In this document: piece by piece, positions 11,290 through 22,345 of the stretch
Layout: every line of letters starts with the position of its first letter
Numbering within the stretch: the stretch's first letter is position 1
Assembly: GCF_001039355.2 (NCBI RefSeq)
Contig: NW_019775838.1
Span: 125,100-189,099, forward strand
Source: Lingula anatina
Taxonomy: Eukaryota; Brachiopoda; Lingulata; Lingulida; Lingulidae
Length of the DNA stretch: 64,000 bases
Reading direction: 5' to 3'
Notes under the pieces: generated by a model
Seen by the model: the letters and a program-made list of their open reading frames with translations, nothing else
The model's database searches: none
What the model was told of the DNA's origin: nothing
Made by a program: the position numbers and the translations under genes

Positions 11290-12820
11290 AATCAATCCTG
11301 TATTATGAAAATGTAACGCCTGTTTAAATCAAAACTAATTTTTCCTAAATGCATTTGGGATTTCTTTACTTGTTAAACGATTTATCTTAAGTTAATCTAT
11401 TATTTCGCGAGAGGAGTTTTAAAGTTATAGCTAATATATTTGTTAAAGCTTACCCGTTATGAATAACTCGAATTAAAGTATCTGCTTAAGCTGTTTTCTT
11501 GGAACGGCTTCTTACAGCAACTTCGGTGTATCTGTAAAACTATATCACGTCCACCCCATATATATGCAGAAACTGATAACTGTTTGAAGTACTACAAAAT
11601 CATATACATTGACATAAAATAAATAGTACTTACTCTGTCTTGGGCAGTGAAGTAGTACTTTTTAGTGTTTTTAAAAGTACATAACTTCTCATGTAAAGAT
11701 ATTTCATTTTCTCCTCTGCAGCATCCATGCGTTACTTAGTACTATTAATTGTGTCCGGAATAGTCTGTATTTATTTAATTTGTTTCGAAATAACAGCTTG
11801 AAGAGGGTTGTTAAAACCATGACATCTTATCTGGAACAGAATTGTTCTTATTTTTCCGTTTAAATCAATACAGAGCAAGTTTCCAGGATTTAGTCAAGTA
11901 ACATATTGCCTTTGGCCTTCATAAAAGTAACCACCGGTGAAACCACAAAGATATATAGGTGGGCAAGTGCTTAGATAGCAGAACATCGGGTTAAGTTTGC
12001 ATGCAACGCCTCCATGACGGTACAATGGGCGTCGAAAGTTTTTATTTAAAGATAATTCTAGAGCTTCCAAGGTGAGGCGAGAGTGCTGTTAACATAACTG
12101 TTGCCAGGTCTGATGAATATCTGCATGGTCGGCTCTAAAATACAGACACGCATAAACAGGCGCGTTGATTTTAATATAAAAATGTTGGGAATTAGTTCCA
12201 CAGGTCAATGGCAATAAAAAGAACAGTGGAAAACTATTATCATCGACCATAACTATTCAACTCGACAATAAATTACATGTACATTACAACAATTGAAAAA
12301 AAAAGTATTTTGCACTTTTTTATGATTGAGGATTCTCACTAAAACAATATAAATTTATAATGCCTTTAAATTTATAATAACCCCCACAAATTAAAACGTC
12401 TGCACTATGTTGTTTGGGAATTATATATAAAATAGTCTTTTCAGGCGTAAAAACTATGTATTTTGGCACTGTCACAATTATTTAATTTTAACATCAAAAT
12501 TTAATTCATTTTAGTAGAAGGATTCACAATAAAAGCGGCCGGCATCGGCCAAATTTCGAACATCATACTTGTGTTTGTCACTTTATTGCTTCTTTTCTCG
12601 GCATCGTATTGAACTTTTCGATAAAGGAGACATAAAAGTATTTTGCACTTTTTATGCTTGAGGATTCTCACTAAAACAATATAAATTTATAATGGGCAAG
12701 GATTAAGTAAAATAGGTCCAATTATCTGTATCTTAGACCCTCGTGTTTGTTGAGGGCAGGTTGTTCAGTTCACTCATGGATGGCCTCTTGGGCTTTTCCG
12801 TATTTAATTTAAACGTAATT
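11290..12820 (-). repeat. Duplicated unit 1: intron, first exon and upstream region of copy A
   Basis: Matches 17990-18984 over most of its length, including the first-exon block (11500-11720), the stretch around TAACTGTTGCCA, and the end CTCATGGATGGCCTCTTGGGC followed by CGTATTTAA. The words AATATAAATTTATAATG recur three times in 12340-12700, and GCACTTTTTATGxTTGAGGATTCTCAC is internally repeated, so this unit has also expanded locally. The first exon ends at 11634 on the minus strand. No other gene is visible. Confidence 0.7.
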
Positions 12821-13205
12821 CATACAGAGCATAATTCAAATTTGACACACCACCAGCGTTTACTTAATCGTAACGAGTTCATTTTATATCATATTATAAC
12901 AATGATTGAATGCACATTGCATGACAAAATATTTGGTAGATACACTACAAGTACAGTTTTCTGATAAAATAAAATTTATTTCGAATTTTATTTCTTTCCT
13001 TGTGGAACTGGAACAAAAACATTCAACTATTAATGACGTTTCTATAAAAGTTTCCCATAAATTGCCAAAATAACGGTACACTCTTAATGCAGTAAGGTCA
13101 CACTGGTTCTGCTTGCTGTAAATATACTTTCTCTTTTAATAATCACTATACCGCCATCTTCCTTGTCTTTACTATGCAGCCGGTCTTGGTGACTTCAGCA
13201 AAGTT

Positions 13206-13412
13206 TTACTGTTGTCGCCTGTGTCTTTTGGATACCGACCGAAATGGACAAAAGCATATTTGAATTTCCCCCACGTAGCCAGTATTACAGCCTCCAGTAC
13301 AGCCAGTATTAACACACGATTTCTTGTACTCATCATAAAAACACCCTGCACTTGTTAAAGCAGACATGAGGAAGACCGTCATCAAAACTGTCAGCAAGAC
13401 GCGTTCCTTCAT
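13206..13412 (-). CDS. Secreted six-cysteine peptide, copy B
   Basis: A 68-residue precursor starting at MKERVLLTVLMTV. Residues 1 to about 22 form a signal peptide (basic start, hydrophobic core, small residues before the mature chain). The mature chain has six cysteines spaced C-x8-C-x4-C-x3-C-x10-C-x-C and ends in a basic tail, SVSKRHRRQQ, that looks like a dibasic processing site or a cationic extension. The exon is preceded by an acceptor (TATTGCAG, then GTCTGATTATG) just as in copies C and D. The usual first exon is not found upstream, so its transcription start is unknown. The cysteine framework is close to, but not, the CS-alpha-beta defensin pattern. An antimicrobial or signalling peptide is a guess. 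Confidence 0.75.
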   Translation of the reverse strand: MKERVLLTVLMTVFLMSALTSAGCFYDEYKKSCVNTGCTGGCNTGYVGEIQICFCPFRSVSKRHRRQQ

Positions 13413-13549
13413 AATCAGACCTGCAATACAGTATAATATGTAACGTTTAGGTGTATACTACTTTCAACTTAATAACTGTAGGTGTTTATTTTCTTTTAGA
13501 ACGCCTAATCTGAAGCTAATCCATTGATTCAAAATGATAATTGTTATTT

Positions 13550-14934
13550 AAATATTTGGCAACCTGTAAAAGGTTGTGTAAATATAATGACACAATCACA
13601 TATAATTACTGAAGATAAAAATAACTAGAACATTGATGGATATTTAAAAAAATACCAAGATAAAATTCAGCTATATAAATTTAAATAAATTTAACGACTT
13701 AAAAGTTTTAAAAGTTTGTGTGTCAGCTAGCTTTGAGGCTTGTCTAATGAATATTTGGTCCTGGATCAATTAAAAATACATAAATATATTACATATTGCA
13801 GTAGATATATTGTTTGTTATCAGTGAGCATTAGTGTGAATGCCATTAAATGCGTACTTGAATATATCGAGACAGTTTTATATACGGTAAAAAATCTGTTG
13901 GTCGTTGGAGTAAAGTTATATTAACGTTTTAACGGTTTCACCTCTACTATTAGTTTATAATTGATCTTTATGTGATTTGTATTGAGATTCAAGGTAAATA
14001 ATGAAAACCATTCCTGTTCGAGAAGCCGAATAGACCAAGTCTGCTTATCACGTGTTCACGGGTTGGTGTCCGATATATGATACAACATTTCAAGGCTATT
14101 TTCATTACGTTAACAGGCCTACCCAACTACCAGACTCGGCACCTAAGGATCCTGAATTAACCGGTATATCGGACCACACTGCCCGTTTTCAAGGTGTGTG
14201 TCAGATCGCATTTCGGAGTATCAGCCAGAACACCGACAGGATGAGCCCTGGCATGCTCGGCTGTCACCTTGATTGGATAGTAAACGGTTGTCGTAAAATC
14301 GCTATATGATTTTAAAACCGGGTGCATAAATTTGAAAGCCACCTAGATGAACCTAAGACTGCCACATTAATCTAATACAATGCAAAAAAGCCCTATCAAA
14401 AGTGGTTAAAACATTCAAACCGAATGTCGTAAAGTCCCCATATATCCCCATGGAGACAATAAAATAGAGTACTCTAAAGTAAGAGTACAGTTTAAGGTAG
14501 TTCAGCCGAGCGTGGATGAGCCCGCAGTCGTGCTACAAAATTTGTTCTAGGGTATGATACTCCGAAATGCGATCTGACACACACCTTGAAAACGGGTAGC
14601 GTGGTCCGATATACCGGTTAATTCAGGATCCTTAGGTGCCGAGTCTGGTAGTTGGGTAGGCCTGGTTAAGGAATGGAATGATTTTCTTTTATAAATGAAT
14701 GTATGACGCTATGAATAGTCTATGTTTCCTAACCCAAACTCATTTCTGCATTTTGGAAAATGTTATTTGTATCAACTATCGAAATGTATTTGCTGCATTT
14801 TCCAAGTCCCCGTCCACTACACATGAATAGAGATCAATATCTGCGCCACCAGCTCAGATCAAGGCTGGGTACTGTGTCTGAGGAACGTGTGTCTCTTAAG
14901 TTAGCGGGTCTCGTTGACATACAGCATTCCTCGT
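13550..14934. repeat. Segmental duplicate of 22540-23400
   Basis: Paralogous text includes CACAATCACA...ATTACTGA, AAGATAAAATTCAG, CTGGATCAATT and, after the inserted element at 14114-14665, TTTTCCAAGTCCC, CACTACACAT and AAGGCTGGGTACTGT. The corresponding stretch upstream of peptide copy D lacks the insertion, so the segments are duplicates of one ancestral unit. No coding exon is seen inside. Confidence 0.75.
14110..14669. mobile_element. Foldback element with about 110-bp inverted ends, TTAA flanks
   Basis: TTAA at 14110-14113 and 14666-14669 brackets two inverted arms of about 110 bp (left from CAGGCCTACCCAACTACCAG to about 14223, right from about 14555). They differ at only a few positions. 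The 330-bp centre has no transposase. The paralogous site near 23130 reads CATAACGTTAAAAA without the element, which shows insertion into a single TTAA. This target preference is typical of piggyBac or Kolobok-type transposases, presumably supplied in trans. Confidence 0.85.
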
Positions 14935-15360
14935 TTTCTCTTTCCTGGTGATTTCATTGCCAGCATTCTTTGGTATTGCTTCTTCCCTCATGATGCACCA
15001 TAGTTCTTCTCTAGGCACTCTGTCAATGGCCTTCTCCAGGTTAATGAAAAGTGGAATTGTCGTCCTTCCCGATATGTCTCAATTAGCATCCTCAATGCAA
15101 GGATGGCTTCTGACCTACTTTTTCCCGGCCGCTGGTCCCTACTTCGCCTTGTTGTGGCTCACTAGCTTTATGCCTCTGCCATTATGTGCATCACCTTCTT
15201 TCTTGTATATCAGGGTCAATGTACTTTTTCTCCATTTTTCTGCCATATGTTCCCCTTGGAGGAGCGACTTGAATCCAGATGTTAAATATCCAATACTTAC
15301 CTCAAGGATGTTGTCCGGTCCAATAGCCTTGTCTTTTTTCGTCTACCACATTGTCTTATT
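14935..15360 (-). mobile_element. Decayed LINE reverse-transcriptase fragment (RTE-like)
   Basis: On the minus strand, broken frames give phrases typical of LINE reverse transcriptase: KAIGPDN, then an amphipathic stretch containing MAEKWRKSTLTLIYKKEGD, then RGIKLVSHN, then AILALRMLIETYREGRQ and LEKAIDRVPREELW-type text. Frameshifts and a deletion between the RGIKL and AILALR parts mean it is dead. The order of motifs matches the fingers-palm region of RTE or related non-LTR elements. Assignment to a clade is tentative. Confidence 0.65.
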
Positions 15361-15550
15361 TGTCTCGTCTCTTCTAATATCGGGGACCATAATGTCCCAT
15401 GTATGCGATTTGTCGTTAAATGATAACACTCAGGATATAAGCTTTCGTCTAAAAATAAAGCAGAAACACGAGTCAAAGCACAGTCGATGTGCAAACGCTT
15501 ACCGAGAATCTATCACTAGTAGAGAATTGGGCTCTCTGGCACTTCTCTAG

Positions 15551-16850
15551 ACCTAATGGAAGAGACTTTTGTGAAAACTTCAGCTGCAAGTTAATTAACT
15601 GCCTGAAAGCCGATTTTAAGCCACCTCGCCCTTTACTCCTGACAGTTCATATAAATATGATTAAAAATTGTTATTTAACACTTGGTTGAACCCGCATATA
15701 ATAATGTAGAGTGCTTCGTCAGGTTGATGTATGACGTATCATTATGTGGGAATAAAAATAATTAATTAAGAGCAGCAACAGCCTCAGGATACCTGGTACG
15801 TGCAGTACAAAAACTGTATCTGTGGACATTAGATGTTGAAGAGATTATTCAAATGACAAGTTAAGATTGCGTCCACTGCGCCTTGCTTTCCTTTTTTCAG
15901 TATGTTTAAGGGGATAACAGCTCTTCGTATGTAATCCAAGGAAAGGGGTAACTTGAATCCTTATTAATACCCCTTGGTAGATCTTCTTATGGGCAAAAAG
16001 ACTCCGCTCCACTGTGTTTGCAGGTCAGAGAAGACTCGTACAATATAACGAATAGCCTAGGCAATAAAGATAACTATTAGTATCACATCGGGTGAGAAAC
16101 GGGTCATATACATCTATCGCTGCGCAGTCCGCCGCTGAGATCAAGTAATTATTATCTCTTGATCTTTTTAATATAATTTTTTTATTGAATAATATTTTAC
16201 AATATAAGACTCAACACAAAGTTGAAATTAAGTCACTGGCACTGTTCACAAAGTTATATTCACTTAGGTTTTTTTCAATTATTCTAGGGACATTTAGTTT
16301 CAAATGGTTTAAGAAAAATGCCTACTTTATTTTATGTTTTTATTGGTTTTATTGGTGTTATTTAGGTGGTTATATCAATCAATATTAATGACTCCTGTGT
16401 TGACACACTTAAGCGAGCTTTTGCTGCCAACCGGCATGTAAGGATGAAGCACACCATTAAAATATGAAACCTAATGTATTTAAAGTCTCTGAATGATTCT
16501 GTGAGAAAACATAGACATATCTGTAAAAATCTTGTGAAATATCAATCTGTCACCCTGGTGGAGGGTAGGGTATTGCAATCAAGGCCACTGCTTTCTGAAG
16601 TTACATTAAAGGCACTGCTATTATAAATCAACTTCAAGATCTTTGGCATAGGATGATACGTGATTAGAATGCAATTCAAAAGAAATATGTCTCAATATAA
16701 CATGTACATCTATGCAGACTTTTCATCAGAGCAATACTATGTGACAATGGATGTTTTAGTCGAGGTAAGTCTTTTGTGGTGAAGGCATTTAACAATTTAT
16801 CTATTGGTTTTTTTTTTTTAAATATTCTTGACAATAAAATCTCAATACTA

Positions 16851-16896
<46 letters not shown>

Positions 16897-17752
16897 GTAG
16901 TAGTAGTAGTAGTAGTATACTACAATAATGAAAATAATATCCAGTCTATTTCGAATGCATTTTGCCAACCTTGCTGACAATCACATTGCAAAAGTATTGT
17001 CTACGTCATTTTAGTGCTAATGAATAATTGCTGATTGCACGACGTTGCAACTTACATTATGGCTGATGCTCGGTCGCATTTAGTTTAATGGCTATGACTT
17101 CTCGCCTCTTAATGTTTATTTTCGCACGTACCTAGCACGTAGATAGCAGCTTGCGTTTTACGGCTACACAATTTAATGTAATATAATAGGAGCAATTTAT
17201 TGGCGCAATATCCCTCAAAAGTTAACTTCATCTTATTCAATTATAAATTGAAATATAAGTTCACTGGGCCATCATATATCTCCATATATCTCAATTTTAA
17301 ATTTCAACGTTTAATTACGACAGAAATGTTATGTTAATTTGATACACCGCTAGCCTGTACATTATGACGATTTCGTTTGATATATAATCAGTGCTATGAC
17401 AATAACTGAATGCACATTTAGTGGCAAAAAATTGCTACATGAGTGAAAACCATTTTGATTAGTTGAATTTAATTTTATTTTGAATATTATTTGGATCTTT
17501 GTGAATAACTGGAGCAAAAACATTCAACTCTTGTTGACACTTCCATAAACATTTTCCAACATGTGGCCAAAATAACGCAAACTAAGTACAATAACACTTT
17601 CATTGTAGTCAGTTCAGCTTGCTCTATATATGTTTTCCCTTTGAGAATGGTTGCCAAATATTAATAGTCATCGTCCATGCATTAGCTGTGGCTTGTCGTG
17701 GTTTGGATTCAGTTACTAAGACTTTTTGGTTGTTTTACTGTATAAACTGTAT
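15551..17752. other. Intergenic, with 3' flank of peptide copy C
   Basis: No coding exon. From about 17000 the text parallels the 3' flanks of copies B and D (GGAGCAAAAACATTCAACTCTT; TTAGTTTAATGG; CCTCTTAATGTTTATT). A triplet palindrome lies at 16846-16925. Confidence 0.5.
16846..16925. repeat. (TAC)n/(GTA)n triplet palindrome
   Basis: A run of ACT triplets changes at about 16896 into TAGTAG triplets, making a self-complementary microsatellite able to form a long hairpin or cruciform. The outer bases TATAC...GTATAC are also complementary. Confidence 0.9.
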
Positions 17753-17989
17753 CTATCGTTTTGGTACTTCTGGTTCCACAGGTGTACTTGAACAATAACA
17801 TTTTTTGTAGGGTCTACCGTTGGAGTAAAATGTGGGCCCTCCGCAAGAGCCGGAACACCACGCACTTTTACACAATCCGCTCTCCATATCATAATAACAC
17901 GGTGGCTGATCTGCATCTGTGACAGCGGACATGAGGCACACCGTCAGCAGAACTGTCAGCAAGACAAGTAGAGCCGCGCGTTCCTTCAT
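17753..17989 (-). CDS. Secreted six-cysteine peptide, copy C
   Basis: A 78-residue precursor from the ATG at 17989 (MKERAALLVLLTVLLTV). The acceptor ATTACAG just upstream excludes the longer open reading. The signal peptide ends near residue 26 (SAVTDA). The mature chain starts DQPPCYYD and has six cysteines spaced C-x8-C-x4-C-x3-C-x13-C-x-C, with a Gly/Ser-rich centre and a short charged tail ending PEVPKR. The non-coding first exon ends at 18336 (ACAGA, then GTAAGTAC), leaving an intron of about 335 bases. This is the most complete copy. I do not recognise the family. The framework suggests a secreted disulfide-rich effector; function is unknown. Confidence 0.8.
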   Translation of the reverse strand: MKERAALLVLLTVLLTVCLMSAVTDADQPPCYYDMESGLCKSAWCSGSCGGPTFYSNGRPYKKCYCSSTPVEPEVPKR

Positions 17990-18984
17990 TATCAGACCTG
18001 TAATATGAATATGTAACGGCTGTTTAAATGAATGTTTTTTTTTCAAAATGCATTTGGGATTTCTTTACTTGTTGAACGATTTATCTTCAGTTGAACTTTT
18101 ATTTTTCTAAAGGGGTTTTAAAGATATAGCTAATGTACATGTATTTCGTAAAGCTTACCTTTATGAATAGCTCAAATAAGTGTCTCCTTAAGCTGTTGTC
18201 TTGGAACGCCTTCTTACAGCAACTTCGGTGTTTTTGTAAAACTATATCACGTCTACCCCATATATATGCAGAAACTGATAACTGGTTGAATTACTACAAA
18301 ATCATATACATTGACATAAGATAAATAGTACTTACTCTGTCTTGGGCAGTAAAGTAGTACAGTAAGAGTTTTTAAAAGTACATAACTTCACATGGCAATA
18401 TATTTTATCATCTCCTCTGAAGCATCCATGCATTGCTTACTTCTATAGATTGTGGCCATAATATTCTGTATTTATTCGAGTTGTTTCGAAATATCACCTT
18501 AAGGGGTTATTAAAAACCATGGGATCTTGTTTAAAACGGAATTAGTTCTACTTGCACGCACCGCAAGAGCGGGTGCATGGTAAGAGAGCTGTTAATATAA
18601 CTGTTGCCATGTGAATATCTGCATGTTCGTCTCCGAAATAGTCCAGACACGTAGAGACAGGCTCTCTGACTTTAATGTAAAAATGTTCGGAATTAGTTCC
18701 ACAGCTCAATAGCAATTAAAAGAACAGTGGAAAACCGTGGAAACAATTATAATCGACCATAACTATTCAACTCGACAATAAATTACATGTACATTACAAC
18801 AATTGAAAAATGTATTTTGCACTCTTTTTTATGTTTGAGGATTCTCACTTAAAACAATATAAATTTATAATGGGCAAAGATAAAAAAGATCCAATTATCT
18901 GTATCTCAGACCCTCGTGTTTGTTCAGGGTAGGTTGTTCAGTTCGCTCATGGATAGCCTCTTGGGCTTTTTCGTATTTAATTAA
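17990..18984 (-). repeat. Duplicated unit 2: intron, first exon and upstream region of copy C
   Basis: Paralogue of 11290-12820. The first exon and putative promoter lie at about 18336-18400, where TTTTTAAAAGTACATAAC is shared with the other copies. Homology to unit 1 ends exactly at CGTATTTAA, where a TTAA-flanked element is inserted. Confidence 0.7.
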
Positions 18985-19304
18985 AAGGGATAACAACTTC
19001 ATTTTTTGGCTAAAAATGAATTTTCCTGGGGGAAAAGGCAATTTTCTTATACTTCCCAATCGTTAATGAATCCATTCCCACATTCAAACTTAGTCCCTGT
19101 TTTTTATTCTTAAAAGTTTGGTTTTTTGTAATATTCTCTTAAGAGATTATTACAGAGGTGTAGCCATCTATGACAATCACATATTCCAGAATAAATGCGT
19201 TAACTGCCGTTTTGTTGGTAAAATAGATTTTGTTTTATTTCTGTGAGTTGTTTGCAATGTATTTATAGTGAAATATGGATAACTTGCAAACAGTTGTTAT
19301 TCCT
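18985..19304 (+). mobile_element. TTAA MITE, copy 1
   Basis: A 320-bp sequence with inverted ends AAGGGATAACAACT and AGTTGTTATTCCT, flanked by TTAA at 18981-18984 and 19305-19308. A second, inverted copy lies at 62276-62604; the two align through CTAAAAATGAATTTTCCTG and TTGGTTTTTTGTAATATTCT. There is no coding capacity. The paralogous locus near 12815 has CGTATTTAATTTAAACGT, consistent with an unoccupied TTAA, although the right flank agrees only for a few bases. Confidence 0.8.
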
Positions 19305-19323
19305 TTAAACGTGCATATATTTC

Positions 19324-19635
19324 ATGGTTACTGGTAAACTTCCCCGCTTCAGCTTTGGGCTACTTAAAAACAGCATTTCAGCAAAACCAGAGGCCATCAC
19401 AGGACCACAAGTAGTAATGGACACTTTGAAAAAGTTCACAAAGTACCATGAAGATTATGTTGTGTTCCCGCCATGTTACTTCAACCCCTTTAATTGGGGC
19501 GGGGCTAAGACACATTGCAAGGACTTCAACCAGATGACCGACAGCGAGCTTCAGCGTTGTAAAGAACACTACCCTAATGCCTACACCATCACTTACCACG
19601 CCCAGTCCTGGGGGAGCGGTAGCAAAAATGTGTGA
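19324..19635 (+). CDS. Orphan C-terminal exon, GT32 / alpha-1,4-glycosyltransferase-like
   Basis: The open stretch ends with residues that look like the C-terminal part of DXD-type GT32 or Gb3-synthase glycosyltransferases: ITGPQVVMDTLKKF, VVFPPCYFNPFNW, then NAYTITYHAQSW. In the family this part follows the DXD sugar-nucleotide site and closes the catalytic domain of a Golgi enzyme. The real exon probably starts at an acceptor (CTTCAG near 19352 or ATTTCAG at 19381). No exon with the DXD motif is visible upstream, because the TTAA MITE and peptide gene C occupy that space. It is therefore a broken gene, or an exon of a gene whose rest lies elsewhere. Confidence 0.5.
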   Translation: MVTGKLPRFSFGLLKNSISAKPEAITGPQVVMDTLKKFTKYHEDYVVFPPCYFNPFNWGGAKTHCKDFNQMTDSELQRCKEHYPNAYTITYHAQSWGSGSKNV

Positions 19636-21605
19636 TGATCTTAAAATGTTTCACAGAAATTGTAAATTACTGATAGTGTGAAATATTCGGATAAAATCAC
19701 GTATAGAGTATCAAGTTCCATTTTTTCATTTTGATTGTGTCAAATTCTTATTCTGACTAACGTTTGCAAATATGAAATAATATATGGAATATATGATATA
19801 CATGCAGTTGTATAAATACTGTATATATGGTATATCCTAATACTTCTCAGTTTTATGAACACACACTTCAGAAATAATAACCAAAACTGAAAACAATGAA
19901 GTTTGACTGGGAGATAGGGCACCTTGTCCCTAGATATTATAAGGAATTACTTACCGTGGCATGTTCATTCTTCTCTAGCCACTAATAGGTGTGTTAAAAA
20001 TTTGCTAAAACTTGAATTCGAAGACAACTTATACATGTAACTGTCTCTGTGGAACCCAGTGAAGTTCTCCGTTAAGTGTGTTCATCACACAGCGGTGTTG
20101 CTTACATATTATGAACAATGAAGAGAGTAGACAAAGATTATGTTTTGGTTTACCATTATTAAGATTAAGCTTAAAGGTTATATATTAGGTCAACAGCTAA
20201 CAGAGGGCAATGTAGAAGCTGTTTACCCTCATTAAATTAAGTTTGAAATAAAAATAAATAAAAAAATAAAAAAGTAGCCATTGATTGACTTGGAAAAAGA
20301 TAACCAACACCATATCGATGAACATGTTGGACAGGTTTTCACACCCCCTCGGATTATTAACTGTGAAAGGATTACATATTATGAACAAATAGACCTGAAG
20401 CTTTCTCTTTTTTTATCAGCCAAACATCGTTAATAAAAATTGAACTCGCCCGTCCGTGTAAAGTACAATATTAGTTACCCGCAATGCGTCGGCGATGAAA
20501 ATCGCAGCAGTCACAATTCTGTCACAGTCATCCTGTATGTGGCAATGGAACCAATATACCCAACCATATACCTAACGATTTGACGTGTTATATAAAACGA
20601 GGGGGTGGTGCAATATATGGCTTACGGATCTATTGTCCTCCAAAGTAGTAGGGCCTACCTGTATCAGTCAGGTCGAAGGTACTGGTAAAAGTTATTGCTG
20701 TAGATATTTCTCTGCCAGCTTTGTAGACGTCGGTTTTGCTTCTCTCATAATGTGAATATTGATCAGAAATAATCTTTGAAATAATTAAAATTTTGCATTT
20801 TAAGCTGGGTGTGTGGAGGTTCTGAAAACGTAATAATCGGACATAACCCAGTAAGCTTGTTCAGGAATATTCTTTTACTGTTGTACGAGAAAACTTTTTG
20901 TGGAAGAAATTTGCTGATAGCACCACGCTGTAGTTAATTTTGTCTGATGCTCAGTCGTGTTTAGTTTAATGGTTTTGACTTGTCGCTTTTTAATGTTAAT
21001 GATGGCACATAGATAACAATTTGCATTTTACGGCTACATATTTAAATGCAATGTTAGTGATTTATTAGCGCAAAACTCCTCATGAAAAAGAATTATTCTA
21101 ACTTCGTTATTTTCTCTAAATGCCAAATGTCGACACCATTTTATTCATCAATGAATTGCAATATTGTAACCAGCAAACGCGTGTACTGGTCCATCATTAC
21201 ATCGTTTGTAGTTCTGGTGACAATTAACGTCCATATATGTCAATTATTTGCTTCTGTACAAGATCTTAATTTCCACGTTAAATTGCGGTAAAAAATTATT
21301 TTAATTTGATACAGTCCTAGCGTTTGCTTCATCATGACGATTTCGTTAGATTTCATTGCAATGACAATGATTAAATCAAGCTATAGTAGCAAAATGATGA
21401 CTACATAAATAAAACCATCTTGACATCTTGATCAGTTGAATTTTATTTTGAATATTATTTGGATCTATGACACTTCTATAAAATTTTCCAACAGATTACC
21501 AAATAACGGTATACCGTCACTGCAGTAAGTCCACAAAGTATAAGCCTAGCGTGCTGAACATGTCTTCTTTTTGGGAGAGATTACCAGCATGCTTTCGTCC
21601 ATGTT
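19636..21605. other. Intergenic, with 3' flank of peptide copy D
   Basis: No coding exon is supported. From about 20930 the text parallels the 3' flank of copy C (TTTAGTTTAATGG; TTTTAATGTTAATG). Confidence 0.5.
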
Positions 21606-21908
21606 TTAACTCTGGTTGGTCGTTGTTTGGATCCAGTAAACAAGGCTTTTGGATTGTTTTATATCGTGGGTCAATCGTTTTGGTTCATCTGGTTTCACAG
21701 GTGTACTTGTACAATAACATATTTTGTATGGTCTGCCATTGGAGTAAAATGTGGTCCCTCTGCAAGCACCCGAACACCACGTACTTCTACACAATCTGCT
21801 CCGCGAGTCATAATAACACGGTGGCTGATCTGCATCTGTGACAGCGGACATAAGACAGATCGTTACCAGAACCGTCAGCAAGACAAGTTGAGCCACGCGT
21901 TCCTTCAT
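21606..21908 (-). CDS. Secreted six-cysteine peptide, copy D
   Basis: A 100-residue precursor from the ATG at 21908, or 102 residues from the ATG two codons earlier (MIMKER), which also lies inside the exon after acceptor ATTACAG. The signal peptide runs to SAVTDA. The mature chain starts DQPPCYYD and has the same cysteine spacing as copy C (C-x8-C-x4-C-x3-C-x13-C-x-C). Copy C stops after PKR, whereas here a base change keeps the frame open for 22 more residues (LTHDIKQSKSLVYWIQ...). The first exon ends at 22281 (CTAGACCAG, then GTAAGTAC), the best donor of the family. Just upstream lies a four-fold tandem repeat (22318-22484) absent from the other copies, which could alter expression. Confidence 0.8.
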   Translation of the reverse strand: MKERVAQLVLLTVLVTICLMSAVTDADQPPCYYDSRSRLCRSTWCSGACRGTTFYSNGRPYKICYCTSTPVKPDEPKRLTHDIKQSKSLVYWIQTTTNQS

Positions 21909-22139
21909 TATCATTCCTGTAATATGAACAAGAAACGCCTGTTTAAACGTTCAATACTTTCGTCTAAATGCATTAGCATAGACGTTTCTCTTTTTCTTGA
22001 ACAGCTCATCGTTAATCTATTCTAAATTAAATGTTATTTTAAATTAAAATTCGCGAAAGGCTTCTCTAAGTTCTAGCTAATATATTTGATAAAGCTTACC
22101 CGTTATGAGTAACTCAAATTAAAGTGACTGCTTAAGCTC

Positions 22140-22345
22140 TTCTTTTGGTAACGCCTTGTTACAGCTACTTCAGTCTCTCTGAAGAACGAGATCACATCTA
22201 CCCCATTTATGTCCAAAAACTGGAAACTGGTTTATTCGCCCCTAAATTATACACATTTCCAAAAGATTGATAGTACTTACCTGGTCTAGGGCAGTAAATT
22301 AGTACTTTTTAGATATTTTTAGGTGTACGTAACAATTTCTCAACT
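22140..22345 (-). promoter_or_regulatory. First exon and promoter-proximal block of peptide copy D
   Basis: The conserved block shared by copies A, C and D: non-coding exon with donor at 22281/22280, intron text CAAAAACTGGAAACTGG, and upstream AGTACTTTTTAGATATTTTTA. Its conservation in every duplicate, beyond the coding exon, suggests regulatory function, though recent duplication would give the same picture. I see no obvious TATA box at a fixed distance. Confidence 0.5.
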
